Part shown: positions 1 to 7,491 of the stretch, piece after piece
Position numbering within the stretch: the first letter of the stretch is position 1
Layout: each line of letters opens with the position of its first letter
Assembly: GCA_945870035.1 (NCBI GenBank)
Contig: CAMBQQ010000042.1
Coordinates: forward strand, 1 to 32,560
Direction: 5' to 3'
Source of the DNA: Rhizobium sp. Q54
GTDB taxonomy: Bacteria > Pseudomonadota > Alphaproteobacteria > Rhizobiales > Xanthobacteraceae
Length of the DNA stretch: 32,560 nucleotides
The notes under the pieces: generated by a model
Database searches by the model: none
What the model saw: only the letters and a program-made list of their open reading frames with translations
What the model was told of the DNA's origin: nothing
Made by a program: the position numbers and the translations under genes

Positions 1-153
1 ACGCTGCATCGTTACGTGCTGCTTTACAACCAGCAGCTTCCGCAATCAGCCTTGGGCAGCAAGACACCCTTGCAGGCCATGAAGGACTGGCATAGCCTGA
101 AACCGGAGTTGTTCAGAAAACAGCCATATCACCTACCGGGATGTGACACGTAA
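1..153 (+). CDS. IS481-type transposase, C-terminal part (5' end outside window)
   Basis: The reading frame is open from base 1 to a TAA at 151-153 and gives about 50 residues. It contains an RYVLLYNQQLPQSALGSKTP-like stretch, then QAMKDW, and ends in LPGCDT. From memory this is how the DDE integrase-type transposases of IS481 elements end, with the N.QLPQSAL...TP..AMK.W signature and a final GCD(T/S). The C-terminus therefore looks natural, but the start and catalytic DDE residues lie left of the window, so activity cannot be judged. A truncated SGNH hydrolase gene begins within a few bases of the stop codon, so one end of the element lies at about 140-160. I could not define the terminal inverted repeat because the other end is not visible. 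Confidence 0.75.
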   Translation, partial: TLHRYVLLYNQQLPQSALGSKTPLQAMKDWHSLKPELFRKQPYHLPGCDT

Positions 154-532
154 CCAAGCTTACCCGGCGCAGCTTGAGGCCATTTTGCGCGCCAAGGGGA
201 TGAACGTTCGGGTGGTCAATGCCGGCATCAACGGCGACACGACCGGCGGCATGCTGCGCCGGATGGACCGGGCGACGCCGAAGGGCACCGATGTCGTTAT
301 TATTCAACCGGGCGGCAACGATGCCCGCAAAGGCAGTGCAGGCGATCGCGCGGCCAACATTTCAGAAATGAAGAGCCGGTTGAGTGCTCGCGGCATCAAG
401 GTCATCGTGATGGAAAACAGCGCGTTTCGCGGGTTGCCGAAACAGCCCGATGGTCAGCACATGACGCCGCAAGGATACCGCATGCTGGCGGAGTCGGTTG
501 CGTCCGAAGTGGCCGGTGCAGTTGGGCGATAA
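143..532 (+). pseudogene. SGNH/GDSL-type esterase (arylesterase/TesA-like), 5' end lost at an IS junction
   Basis: The sequence encodes the C-terminal two thirds of a short SGNH hydrolase. It has block II (VVNAGINGDTTGG), block III (the PGGND glycine-asparagine motif) and block V (PDGQHMTPQGYRML), which supplies the catalytic Asp and His. Block I (GDS or GAS), which carries the nucleophilic serine, and the signal peptide are both missing. Similarity starts at about NQAYPAQLE, which in relatives follows block I by roughly 10-20 residues. Upstream bases belong to the IS481-type transposase, so the gene was probably cut by insertion or a later rearrangement. A GTG at 143 could start a 129-residue peptide, but without block I it should be catalytically dead. 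The remaining frame is intact to the TAA at 530-532, so the event may be recent. Confidence 0.75.
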
Positions 533-627
533 TCGCGGGACCGAACACGGAAACAAGATCCGCTCAACTTCCATTAACCGAAGCAGCCGCTAATAGGGTA
601 AAACCACCCTCGAAAGGGTCGGATTCG

Positions 628-1908
628 GTGACAGATCGCGCGTCCACAAGGTTTGGAACTGCCGCAGCGCTCGCTCTGCTGGGCCTGACGCTCGCCATCA
701 CCGTCGCCGCGGCTGCCGAAAAGGGCGCCGTGGCGCAGAAGGCGGTCGCCGACGCCATCGACCGTCTGCCCGCGGTGACCGATGTGCGCGTCGGCGGTTC
801 CGACACCCAGACCCGCTTCATCATGGACCTTTCGGCCAAAATCGATGTCGCCGCTTTCGCTCTGGCCAATCCGTACCGGGTGGTGGTGGATATGCCCCAG
901 GTCGCCTTCAAGCTGCCCGAGAAGGCCGGCGAGCAGAGCCGTGGCCTGATCAAGGCGTTCCGCTTCGGCCTCATCATGCAGGGCGGTTCGCGTGTTGTGA
1001 TCGACACCAAGGGGCCGGTGCGCATCGACAAGGCCTTCGTCCTCGACGCCGAAGGCGGCCTGCCGGCACGCCTGGTCATCGACCTGTCGGCGACCGACAA
1101 GACCAGCTTCCAGCGCGCGATGTCTTTGGAGACGCGCGCGCCACGCAGCGCCAATGTAAGCCGCAGCGAAGCGCCGGCGCCTGCCTCGACCGACAGCCGG
1201 CCGCTGATCGTGCTCGATCCCGGTCACGGCGGCATCGACAACGGCGCCAGGGCCGCGACCGGCGAACTGGAAAAGGACGTCGTGCTCAAATTCGCGCAGA
1301 CCTTGCGCGGCCTTCTTGAGCGCAGCGGCAAATATCGGGTGGCGCTGACGCGCTCCGACGACACTTTCATCGCGCTGAGCGAGCGGGTGAAATTCAGTCG
1401 CGCCCAGGGCGCCTCGCTGTTCGTGTCGATCCACGCCGACGCCATTCCGAAGAGCGAAGGGCAGGCCGAGGGCGCCACTGTCTATACTTTGTCGGAAAAT
1501 GCGTCCGACGCGGAGGCGGCCCGTCTCGCCGAGGCCGAAAACCGGGCGGACGCCATCGCCGGCGTCGATCTGACGGCCGAGCCCGACGACGTCGCCAATA
1601 TTCTCGTCGATCTGGCGCAGCGTGAAACCAAAACCTACTCGACGCAGTTTGCCCGTCACGTCGTGGGCGAATTGAAGACAACCGCGCGGCTGCACAAGAA
1701 CCCGATGAAGGCGGCGGGGTTCAAGGTCCTGACCGCGCCGGACGTCCCTTCGGTTCTGGTGGAACTGGGCTACATGTCGACCAAGGGCGACCTCAAGCTT
1801 TTGACCTCGGCGGAGTGGCAGGCCAAGACCGCCAATGCGCTGGCGCAAGCGATCGACACCTTCTTTGCGCCGCGGCTGGCGCGCGGCAGTGCCGGGAAAG
1901 GCAACTGA
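628..1908 (+). CDS. amiC: N-acetylmuramoyl-L-alanine amidase (AmiC type: AMIN + Amidase_3)
   Basis: This 426-residue exported enzyme cleaves the amide bond between N-acetylmuramic acid and the stem peptide and acts in daughter-cell separation. A hydrophobic segment at about residues 11-30 looks like a signal peptide. An AMIN domain follows at about 45-150 (septal or peptidoglycan targeting in this family), then a Ser/Pro/Ala linker, then the Zn-dependent Amidase_3 domain at about 190-415. Zn ligands are visible: H200 (DPGHGG), E215 (ELEKD) and H269 (SIHAD). The catalytic glutamate is E379 (VELGY). The start is a GTG; the upstream ribosome-binding site is weak. The gene lies about 120 bases before PBP1A on the same strand. 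The amiC-mrcA-prfB order is one I recall from other Hyphomicrobiales and pairs a hydrolase with a synthase of peptidoglycan. Confidence 0.93.
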   Translation: MTDRASTRFGTAAALALLGLTLAITVAAAAEKGAVAQKAVADAIDRLPAVTDVRVGGSDTQTRFIMDLSAKIDVAAFALANPYRVVVDMPQVAFKLPEKAGEQSRGLIKAFRFGLIMQGGSRVVIDTKGPVRIDKAFVLDAEGGLPARLVIDLSATDKTSFQRAMSLETRAPRSANVSRSEAPAPASTDSRPLIVLDPGHGGIDNGARAATGELEKDVVLKFAQTLRGLLERSGKYRVALTRSDDTFIALSERVKFSRAQGASLFVSIHADAIPKSEGQAEGATVYTLSENASDAEAARLAEAENRADAIAGVDLTAEPDDVANILVDLAQRETKTYSTQFARHVVGELKTTARLHKNPMKAAGFKVLTAPDVPSVLVELGYMSTKGDLKLLTSAEWQAKTANALAQAIDTFFAPRLARGSAGKGN

Positions 1909-2030
1909 ATGGGTACCGCACGCGGCCTGTGGCCTCAGTTTCAACATAAAACCAAGCGACCAGAGTGGCTTGCGAACAAGTGGTTTGGCGACAATCGCAC
2001 TGCCGGGAAAAGAAGCGGGACTATTCGCTC

Positions 2031-4520
2031 ATGAAGTTCATTCTGCGCTTCCTCGGATTCCTGTTCGCGGCCGGTACCATCCTGTTCGTGGTCGGCATTG
2101 CCGGTGTGTCCGGCCTGCTGTGGCATTTCTCCAAGGACCTGCCGGACTATTCGCAGCTTCAGGATTACGAGCCGCCGGTGATGACCCGCGTGCACGCCGG
2201 CGACGGTTCGCTGGTCGCTGAATATGCCCGCGAGCGCCGTCTCTATGTCCCGATCCAGGCGGTGCCGAAGCTGGTGATCAGCGCCTATCTCGCCGCCGAA
2301 GACAAGAATTTCTACGAGCATGGCGGGCTTGATTTCACCGGCATCGCCCGCGCCGGCGTCAATCTGGTGCAAAATCTGGGTTCGGGCCGCCGCCCGCAGG
2401 GCGCGTCGACCATCACGCAGCAGGTCGCCAAGAACTTCCTGCTGACCAACGAGGTGTCCTACACCCGCAAGATCAAGGAAGCGCTTTTGGCGCTGAAGAT
2501 CGAGCGCACCTATTCGAAGGACAAGATCCTCGAACTGTACCTCAACGAAATCTATCTCGGGCTCGGCGCCTATGGCATCGCCGCCGCGTCGCTGGTTTAT
2601 TTCGACAAGGCGGTCAACGAACTGACGATTCCGGAAGTCGCTTATCTGGCGGCGCTGCCGAAGGCGCCGAACAACTATCACCCGTTCCGTTTCCGCGAGC
2701 GGGCGCTGGAGCGGCGCAACTGGGTGCTCGACCGCATGGCCGAAGCCGGCTTCATCAAGGCTGCCGAGGCGGAAGCGGCCAAGCGCACCGGCCTCGGCAT
2801 TGTGCAGAAACCAGCGGCGCAACAGCACACCTTCGCTGCCGAATATTTCGCCGAGGAAGTGCGCCGCGAACTCTATGACCGTTACGGCGAGAAGAAATTG
2901 TACGAAGGCGGCCTGTCGGTGCGCACTACGCTCGATCCGAAGATGCAGGTGCAGGCGCGTAAGGCGCTGATCGGCGGACTGGTGAAGTACGACGAGGCGC
3001 ATGGCTGGCGCGGGGCGACCGCCACGATCGATATTTCCGGCGACTGGGGCGTCAAGCTCGCCGAGGTCAAGGCGCTCAATGACGTGGCGCCCTGGCGCAT
3101 GGCGGTGGTGCTGGAAGTCAGCGATCAATCGGCGCGCGTCGGCTTGCAGCCCGGCCGCGATCCGACCGGCTATCTCGGCAAGGACCGCGACATCGGCATC
3201 CTGCCGCTCGACGGCGTGAAGTGGGCGCGGGTGTCCGGCAAGACGCCGACCAAGGTCGGCCAGGTGCTCAATCCAGGCGATGTCGTTTATGTCGAGCCGT
3301 CCGAAAAGACGAACGGCCAATTCCGCTTGCGGCAGGTGCCGGAAGTGTCCGGCGGCATGGTTGTGCAGGACCCGTGGACCGGCCGCGTGCTGGCGATGGT
3401 CGGCGGCTTCTCCTACGACCAGAGCCAGTTCAACCGCGCGACGCAAGCGTTGCGCCAGCCGGGCTCGTCGTTCAAGCCGATCGTCTATGCCGCAGCCCTC
3501 GACAATGGCTATACGCCGTCGTCGCTGGTGCTGGACGCGCCGATCGAACTCGATCAGGGCGCAGGGCAGGGCGTGTGGAAGCCGGAGAACTACGAAAACA
3601 GTTTCCATGGACCGTCGACGCTGCGTTTCGGCATCGAGCATTCGCGCAACGTGATGACGGTGCGGCTGGCGCAGGATGTCGGCATGCCGCTGATCGCGGA
3701 ATATTCCAAGCGCTTCGGCGTCTATGACAGCCTGCCGCCGTACCTGTCGTTCTCGCTCGGCGCCGGCGAAACCTCGCTGCTGCGCATGGTCACCGCTTAC
3801 GCCATGTTCGACAATGGCGGCCGCCGCGTGAAGCCGACTTTGATCGACCGCATTCAGGACCGCTACGGGCACACCGTCTATCGCCATGACGAGCGCGAGT
3901 GCATCGGCTGCTCCGGCAAGAAATGGGAAAACCAGCCGGAGCCGTCGTTGATCGACCGGCGCGAGCAGGTCATCGATCCGATGACGGCCTATCAGATCAC
4001 CTCGATGATGGAAGGCGTCACCATTCGCGGCACCGCCGGCGGCGTCGGCTTCCAGCGCGATGTCGGCAAGCCGGTCGCCGGCAAGACCGGCACCACCAAC
4101 GATTACAAGGACGCCTGGTTCGTCGGCTTTACCACCGATCTCGTGGTCGGCGTTTACTTCGGCTTCGACAAGCCGCGTTCGCTCGGCCGTGGCGAGACCG
4201 GCGGCAAGCTGGCCGCGCCCGTGGTCAAGGAATTCATGAAGGCTGCGCTGGCCGGCAAGCCCGGCGCGCCGTTCCGCGTGCCGCCCGGCATCAAGCTGAT
4301 CCGCGTCGATGCCAAGACCGGCATGCGCGCCGGTCCGGACACGGCCAAGGCTATCCTCGAAGCGTTCAAGCCCGGCACCGCGCCGCCGGACAGCTATTCG
4401 GTGGCCGGCGCCGGCGACAACTTCGACAATGGCGGCGCCGCGCCGCCGCGCGCCTGGGGACAGGGCGTGTCGCCGGAATCCGGCCGCGCCGTGCGCTCCG
4501 GAACGGGCGGATTGTACTAG
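2031..4520 (+). CDS. mrcA: Penicillin-binding protein 1A (bifunctional transglycosylase/transpeptidase)
   Basis: This 829-residue class A PBP polymerises lipid II into glycan strands and crosslinks the peptides at the outer face of the inner membrane. One membrane anchor spans about residues 5-30. The GT51 glycosyltransferase domain shows EDKNFYEHGG with catalytic E90, GASTITQQ (124-131), the RKIKEALLALKIE stretch and LNEIYLG. An OB-like insert at about 320-430 is typical of PBP1A. The transpeptidase domain has S479-x-x-K482 (SSFK), SRN at 538-540 and KTGT starting at K685. I chose the ATG at 2031 because the membrane anchor starts right after it and an AAGAAGCGGG stretch precedes it. An in-frame GTG at 1965 would add 22 unlikely hydrophilic residues. 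The C-terminal tail is Gly/Ala/Pro-rich. The upstream neighbour is the amidase and the downstream one is prfB. Confidence 0.95.
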   Translation: MKFILRFLGFLFAAGTILFVVGIAGVSGLLWHFSKDLPDYSQLQDYEPPVMTRVHAGDGSLVAEYARERRLYVPIQAVPKLVISAYLAAEDKNFYEHGGLDFTGIARAGVNLVQNLGSGRRPQGASTITQQVAKNFLLTNEVSYTRKIKEALLALKIERTYSKDKILELYLNEIYLGLGAYGIAAASLVYFDKAVNELTIPEVAYLAALPKAPNNYHPFRFRERALERRNWVLDRMAEAGFIKAAEAEAAKRTGLGIVQKPAAQQHTFAAEYFAEEVRRELYDRYGEKKLYEGGLSVRTTLDPKMQVQARKALIGGLVKYDEAHGWRGATATIDISGDWGVKLAEVKALNDVAPWRMAVVLEVSDQSARVGLQPGRDPTGYLGKDRDIGILPLDGVKWARVSGKTPTKVGQVLNPGDVVYVEPSEKTNGQFRLRQVPEVSGGMVVQDPWTGRVLAMVGGFSYDQSQFNRATQALRQPGSSFKPIVYAAALDNGYTPSSLVLDAPIELDQGAGQGVWKPENYENSFHGPSTLRFGIEHSRNVMTVRLAQDVGMPLIAEYSKRFGVYDSLPPYLSFSLGAGETSLLRMVTAYAMFDNGGRRVKPTLIDRIQDRYGHTVYRHDERECIGCSGKKWENQPEPSLIDRREQVIDPMTAYQITSMMEGVTIRGTAGGVGFQRDVGKPVAGKTGTTNDYKDAWFVGFTTDLVVGVYFGFDKPRSLGRGETGGKLAAPVVKEFMKAALAGKPGAPFRVPPGIKLIRVDAKTGMRAGPDTAKAILEAFKPGTAPPDSYSVAGAGDNFDNGGAAPPRAWGQGVSPESGRAVRSGTGGLY

Positions 4521-4552
4521 CCGACACCTCCGCAGCCTCCCGACTTGCGATA

Positions 4553-4581
4553 CCGGCCGCATGACGCTACATGCGGGCCGG
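4553..4581 (+). terminator. Stem-loop between mrcA and prfB
   Basis: CCGGCCGCAT (4553-4562) pairs with ATGCGGGCCGG (4571-4581), giving a 10-bp stem with one bulged G and an 8-base loop. No T-run follows, so it is not a classical intrinsic terminator. It could slow or attenuate transcription from mrcA into prfB, or fold in the prfB leader just 15 bases before the ATG. The role is inferred. Confidence 0.45.
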
Positions 4582-4596
4582 AAATCGGAATCGATT

Positions 4597-5728
4597 ATGC
4601 GCGCCGAAACTCAGAACCTCGTTGAAGACATCAAGCAGTCGGTCGGGCTGCTGAGGAGGCATCTTTGACGTCGATACCGCAACGCGCCGCCTCGCCGAAC
4701 TGAACAAATTCGCCGAAGACCCCTCGTTCTGGAACGACCAGGCCAAGGCGCAGCGCACCATGCGCGAGCGCGACGCGCTGGACGACCAGCTCAAGTCGAT
4801 CGGTCGCATCGAGCAGGATCTCGCTGACCAGCTGATGCTGATTGAACTCGGTGAATCCGAGAAGGATCAGGCCACCGTCGGTGAAGCCGAAGCCGCGCTC
4901 AAGAACCTCAAGGCCGAAGTGGCGCGCCGCGAACTCGAAGCGCTGCTGTCGGGCGAAGCCGACGCCAACGATTGCTATCTCGAAGTTCATGCCGGCTCCG
5001 GCGGCACCGAAAGCCAGGACTGGGCCGAGATGCTGATGCGCATGTATGTGCGCTGGGCCGAGAAGAAGGGCTACAAGGTCGAGTGGGTCGAAGAGAGCGA
5101 AGGCGAGGGCGCCGGCATTAAATCGGCGACCGTCAACATCAAGGGCCATAACGCCTATGGCTGGCTCAAGAGCGAGAACGGCGTGCACCGGCTGGTGCGT
5201 ATCTCGCCGTTCGATGCCAATGCGCGTCGGCATACGTCATTCGCCAGCGTCGTGGTGTTTCCGGTGATCGACGACCGCATCAAGATCGAGATCAACGAAG
5301 CGGATGTGCGCACCGACGTGATGCGCTCCGGCGGCGCCGGCGGCCAGCACGTCAACAAGACTGAATCGGCGGTGCGCTTGACGCATATCCCGACCAACAC
5401 GGTGGTGAAGTGCCAGCAGGACCGCTCGCAGCACCGCAACCGGGCGATGGCCTGGGACATGCTGCGCGCCAAACTGTTCGAGGCCGAGGTGAAGCGGCGC
5501 GAGGAGAAGGCGGTTGCGGCGCAGGACGCCAAGACCGACATTGCCTGGGGCCACCAGATCCGTTCTTACGTCTTGAACCCGTATCAGATGGTCAAGGACC
5601 TGCGCACCGGCGTGTCGACGTCGGATTCATCCGGCGTGCTCGACGGCGATCTCGACCCGTTCATGCAGGCGGCTTTGGCGCAGAAGGCGTTCGGCGGCGG
5701 GCCGGATAGTGTTGAGGATGTGGAGTAG
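4597..5728 (+). CDS. prfB: Peptide chain release factor 2 (programmed +1 frameshift)
   Basis: RF2 reads UGA and UAA stop codons and triggers peptide release at the ribosome. The gene is split by its own regulatory frameshift. The first frame runs from ATG 4597 for 23 codons to an in-frame TGA at 4666-4668. Skipping one T (4666) and resuming with GAC at 4667 gives one protein of 376 residues, the usual RF2 length. The slippery context is the classic one: CTT-TGA-C preceded by an AGGAGG stimulator. Visible functional motifs are the SPF tripeptide anticodon (residues 203-205) and the catalytic GGQ (248-250, in [11 protein letters not shown]). The start was chosen because [23 protein letters not shown] matches the conserved RF2 N-terminus; an in-frame ATG at 4561 would add 12 unsupported residues. 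Automated callers may annotate it as a pseudogene or start it internally at 4760. Confidence 0.96.
4654..4669 (+). promoter_or_regulatory. prfB programmed +1 ribosomal frameshift site
   Basis: AGGAGG (4654-4659) acts as an internal Shine-Dalgarno stimulator, followed by CAT, the slippery CTT (4663-4665), the stop TGA (4666-4668) and C. When RF2 is scarce, slow termination at TGA lets the ribosome slip forward by one base into the downstream frame. This is the established autoregulation of RF2; here it is read directly from the sequence. Confidence 0.95.
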
Positions 5729-5749
5729 CGCCGCTTTCCTCTACGCGGT

Positions 5750-5765
5750 TGTGACGGTGGTCACA
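5750..5765. promoter_or_regulatory. CRP-like palindrome TGTGA-N6-TCACA
   Basis: The 16 bases TGTGACGGTGGTCACA contain two perfect half-sites in the spacing used by CRP-family regulators. The site lies 22 bases after the prfB stop and about 170 bases before the small gene at 5935. It could also fold as a 6-bp stem with a 4-base loop, but no T-run follows it on the + strand. Binding by a CRP/FNR-type protein is inference. Confidence 0.35.
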
Positions 5766-5934
5766 CCATCGCCTGCAAGCGTTTCATAACAAGCCATTCT
5801 TTCCGAAAATCACGTCGTCGTGAGCTGTGATCGCCAGCACGGCGGCGGCATGCGCGCTTTCCTATCGTGACCGCAATAACGAACAGCAAGCGCCGGGGGC
5901 TCCGGCCAGGCGCGTCACGAAACAGGAGAGCGTC

Positions 5935-6147
5935 ATGTTCAAAGTCACCAATGCGATCGTGATATCCGCGCTGATCGCCGCCATCTTTACCATCCTGACA
6001 AGCGCAAGCGACCGCCTCGACGCCAGTCCGATGCCGGCGCAGGCGCAGGCGGATATGAAGGCCTGCGCGCAGCAGCCCTGGCCTTATCTGAATTGCGTCG
6101 GCACGCCTTACGGCAATCCGCGCATCCGCGTGATCGAGATCAAGTAG
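5935..6147 (+). CDS. Small secreted or membrane-anchored protein, 70 residues, unknown function
   Basis: The ATG at 5935 is preceded by CAGGAGAG at good spacing, which makes this start far better than the in-frame ATG at 5827 that would add 36 residues. Residues 5-25 are hydrophobic (VTNAIVISALIAAIFTILTSA) and form a signal peptide or membrane anchor; ASPMPAQA-A could hold a cleavage site. The mature part is short and has two cysteines in KACAQQPWPYLNCVGT, probably disulfide-bonded in the periplasm, and ends in GNPRIRVIEIK. I recall similar small proteins with the C-x6-PYLNCVGTP...NP.IR pattern in Bradyrhizobium-type genomes, where they are annotated as hypothetical. The next gene (MFS, opposite strand) ends 11 bases away. 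A CRP-like palindrome lies upstream. No function can be assigned. Confidence 0.75.
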   Translation: MFKVTNAIVISALIAAIFTILTSASDRLDASPMPAQAQADMKACAQQPWPYLNCVGTPYGNPRIRVIEIK

Positions 6148-6158
6148 GCGGAGTGCCG

Positions 6159-7394
6159 TTACGCTGCGGCCGGCAGCTTGCGCGGCAGCAGCGACACGGC
6201 CGCCAGGATGACAAAATCTGCCGCGGCCAGAATGCGAAACAGCACGTCGAAGCCCCAATTCTCGTGCACGAAGGCGATCAGCGGCAGTGCGGCGGCCAAC
6301 GCCGAGAAGCTGACGACGTAACGAATGCCATAGGCGCGGGCGCGCGCTTCGCCGGTCGCCACCTTGCCGATCATGTAGTCGTTGATCGGAATTTGTCCGA
6401 AGGCGCCGAGCATGAAGCCAAGCGCGGCGGCGAAGGCGAGGCCGTCCGTCAGGCCCGGCATGATAAAGAAGAATACGATCTGGATCGCGGCCACGACCAT
6501 GAAAACCCGGCGCGGGCCGACTAGATCGAGCGCCTTGCCGACGGCGAGTTGCGCCATCGAGGCGACAGCGAAAACGATGAAGGCGAAAGCGCCGATCATG
6601 GTGGCGACATCGGTGTTGCCGGGAACGCCGAACGCTTCCAGCCACGACGAAAACGATGCCGCGACGCCGCGCAGGCGTTCGTCGAAGACTTTCGGCAGTG
6701 CGAAGGTGGTCGCCTGAAAGATCACACTGGATACGGCGGTGGTGAGGAAGACGATCATCGATATCCGGAACAGGATGGATCTGAGGTCGGCCGACATTGG
6801 CGGGCCGGCAACAGGCCTGGCTGACGGATGCCGGTCCTCGAGAATCTCCGGCCAGCGCGCGACAGTGTAGGCAAGGCCGATGACGATCGAGACCGCGCCC
6901 GGAATAAGAAAGGCGCTGCGCCAGCCGGTATTGTCGATCAGATAGCCGGTCAGCAGCGCGGCGCTGGCCACGCCAAGATTGCCCCAGACGCCATTCACGG
7001 CAAGCCGCATGCCGGTGTTTTTCCATTTCGACACCACCATGGCCAGGCCGACCGGGTGGTAGATGGCGGCGAAGATTCCGATGACGAACAGCCCGAGGCC
7101 AATTTGCAACGGCGTGGCGGCAAAGCTGGTCGCGATGGAGGCAAGGCCGCTGCCGATGAAGAACACCGACATCATGCCGTCGCGGCTCCATTTATCGGCG
7201 AGCCATCCGGCGGGATAGGAGAACAGGCCGAAGGCAAAGAAGCCCGGCGTCGCGTAGGCGATCAACTGGCCGTAGGACAGGCCCCATTCGCGCGAGAGCG
7301 TGAGGGCGGCGACGGTGGCGAAGATCAGCGTGAACAGGTGGTCGAGGAAATGACCGAGATTCAGGAACAGGAAGTGCAGGCGGTCTCGGTTCAT
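6159..7394 (-). CDS. Major facilitator superfamily transporter
   Basis: This is a 411-residue inner-membrane protein with about 12 hydrophobic segments and a central hydrophilic loop near residues 190-210 (PEILEDRHPSARPVAG). After the second helix it has GWLADKWSRDGMM, matching MFS motif A (G-x-LaD-k-x-x-r). The AAIYHPVGLAMVV stretch in the fourth helix region resembles the YHP(A/V)G signature of Fsr/fosmidomycin-resistance-like transporters. The substrate is not deducible. The ATG at 7392-7394 begins MNRDRLHFLFLNLGHFLDH, which runs directly into the first helix. The gene is convergent with the small secreted protein gene and lies about 97 bases downstream of the M23 peptidase gene on the same strand, so cotranscription is possible but unproven. 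Confidence 0.88.
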   Translation of the reverse strand: MNRDRLHFLFLNLGHFLDHLFTLIFATVAALTLSREWGLSYGQLIAYATPGFFAFGLFSYPAGWLADKWSRDGMMSVFFIGSGLASIATSFAATPLQIGLGLFVIGIFAAIYHPVGLAMVVSKWKNTGMRLAVNGVWGNLGVASAALLTGYLIDNTGWRSAFLIPGAVSIVIGLAYTVARWPEILEDRHPSARPVAGPPMSADLRSILFRISMIVFLTTAVSSVIFQATTFALPKVFDERLRGVAASFSSWLEAFGVPGNTDVATMIGAFAFIVFAVASMAQLAVGKALDLVGPRRVFMVVAAIQIVFFFIMPGLTDGLAFAAALGFMLGAFGQIPINDYMIGKVATGEARARAYGIRYVVSFSALAAALPLIAFVHENWGFDVLFRILAAADFVILAAVSLLPRKLPAAA

Positions 7395-7491
7395 GACGGG
7401 CGGCTCATCTGACGACTCAAAGGGCAGCCGCCAAACTAGGCTGGCGTCTTTGCGACGTCATGCCAGATTTCGTCGCCGTTCGGTCAACGCC

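Noticed and set aside
1941..4562. Very long open frame (about 870 codons) on the minus strand opposite PBP1A
   Set aside because: It is a mirror of the codon bias of a high-GC gene. Its translation is rich in Arg, His and Ala with no domain, and the plus strand carries complete PBP1A motifs.
5761..7191. Alternative minus-strand frame of 476 codons across the MFS gene
   Set aside because: It is Arg/His-rich without membrane helices, while the frame at 6159-7394 gives a normal 12-helix transporter.
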